Assembly (NCBI GenBank): GCA_023250775.1
Contig: JAHFAA010000024.1
Span: 1 to 15,624 of the forward strand
Direction of reading: 5' to 3'
DNA: 15,624 bases
From: Bdellovibrionales bacterium
GTDB lineage: Bacteria; Bdellovibrionota; Bacteriovoracia; Bacteriovoracales; Bacteriovoracaceae
The translations under genes were made by a program, and so were the position numbers. This document shows, one piece after another, positions 15,311 to 15,624 of this stretch. The stretch's first letter is position 1; every line of letters starts with the position of its first letter. The notes under the pieces were generated by a model. The model had not been told where the DNA came from, did not search any database, and saw only the letters and a list, made by a program, of their open reading frames with translations.

Positions 15311-15340
15311 GTTAATAAGTCTTAACCAGATTCAACTGGT
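15311..15340 (-). promoter_or_regulatory. Two adjacent dyads in the recA leader
   Basis: Two perfect 5-bp inverted repeats, each with a 6-base spacer, lie side by side: GTTAA-N6-TTAAC (15311-15326) and ACCAG-N6-CTGGT (15325-15340). They sit 10-40 bases upstream of the recA ribosome binding site. They could be operator sites or small leader hairpins. No regulator is identified and neither matches a LexA box I know. Confidence 0.35.
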
Positions 15341-15461
15341 CCGAATACTAAAAAAAGGTTGCAAGCGAGTCTTTTAATCAAATTTTTTAAGTTATGAAAA
15401 AAAGATGCAAAAAGTGAGTGGCCTGCTCAAACTTTGTATCGCCTGAAACAATATATTAAAA

Positions 15462-15490
15462 AGTGTATGCGTAAGTTGTGCGTAAGTCAA
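15462..15490 (-). promoter_or_regulatory. Predicted recA promoter with tandem direct repeats
   Basis: On the minus strand the -35 box TTGACT (complement of 15485-15490, 5/6) and -10 box TACACT (complement of 15462-15467, 4/6) are separated by 17 bases. The 9-base word ACTTACGCA occurs twice, exactly 11 bases apart (complements of 15479-15487 and 15468-15476), covering the end of the -35 box and filling the spacer. The start would be near 15455, giving a leader of about 170 bases. The promoter begins 2 bases after the pgpA stop. Confidence 0.5.
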
Positions 15491-15492
15491 CG

Positions 15493-15624
15493 CTAAAGAA
15501 AAGAGGCCGCGAAAATAATGGCGCGGTAGCTGATTCCGGCGAAAATACCTGCCAACACATCATCAAGGATAACACCAGCACCATTCTTTACACGCTGATC
15601 AATGAGATTGATAGGCCAAATTTT
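15493..15624 (-). CDS. pgpA: Phosphatidylglycerophosphatase A, C-terminal end (5' partial)
   Basis: The last 43 codons of a gene entering from the right edge, frame open to the window end, stop TAG at the complement of 15493-15495. The residues RVKNGAGVILDDVLAG fit the conserved end of PgpA, where K-x-G-x-G-hydrophobic-x-x-DD-hydrophobic-x-AG is typical. A hydrophobic C-terminal helix (ISYRAIIFAASFL) follows. PgpA is an inner-membrane enzyme that removes phosphate from phosphatidylglycerophosphate to make phosphatidylglycerol. In many proteobacteria pgpA is followed by cinA and then recA; here cinA is absent and recA follows after 205 bases. Confidence 0.85.
   Translation of the reverse strand, partial: KIWPINLIDQRVKNGAGVILDDVLAGIFAGISYRAIIFAASFL

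Noticed and set aside
15288..15492. LexA-type site TTAC-N3-GTAA, CTGT-N8-ACAG or GAAC-N4-GTTC upstream of recA
   Set aside because: None of these complete patterns is found; only TTAC half-sites occur within the direct repeats.
1..15624. CRISPR array, insertion sequence, tRNA or phage attachment site
   Set aside because: No regularly spaced repeats, transposase-like frames, tRNA-like cloverleaf sequences or terminal repeats were seen on either strand by eye.

Overview
The window is an AT-rich bacterial chromosome segment, mostly conserved housekeeping genes with a small patch of secreted-protein genes. Three things point to Bdellovibrionota, perhaps the Bacteriovoracales side: the recA-recX-alaS order preceded by pgpA, an rpsI/lon/rpoZ neighbourhood mixed with secreted matrixin-type protease and AMIN-like genes, and the low-GC codon use. 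This placement is an inference from gene content, not a measured phylogeny.

Layout, left to right. Plus strand: the end of rpsI (ribosomal protein S9) with a clear intrinsic terminator; then a translationally coupled pair, a secreted membrane-tailed protein of unknown function and a secreted matrixin-like zinc metalloprotease; then an AMIN-like periplasmic protein and the ATP-dependent protease gene lon. Lon collides tail-to-tail (4-base stop overlap) with rpoZ on the minus strand. Minus strand: rpoZ, and upstream of it a divergent long-chain acyl-CoA synthetase-like gene. A short, uncertain plus-strand reading frame lies at 8389-8691. It is followed on the minus strand by a small periplasmic protein, an orphan peptide-binding lipoprotein, alaS, recX and recA. 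The last 132 bases are the C-terminal end of pgpA.

How the genes work together. recA and recX overlap by 4 bases, so the recombinase and its modulator are coupled. alaS follows recX after 59 bases, and the peptide-binding lipoprotein follows alaS after 11 bases, so these four may form one transcription unit. Lon and the AMIN-like protein probably share an extended -10 promoter. The unknown secreted protein and the matrixin share a promoter that carries a palindrome on its -10 box.

Most of the window is ordinary, and I do not see a wholly new system. The observations I would check first are these: the matrixin appears to lack a normal start codon (ATA or ATT at a remnant ATGA overlap, with an intact Shine-Dalgarno and signal peptide); Lon appears to carry an extra linker of about 46 residues in its protease domain; the acyl-CoA synthetase-like protein has altered adenylation motifs; the recA promoter contains two 9-base direct repeats one helical turn apart; and a possible frameshifted gene sits at 8343-8691.
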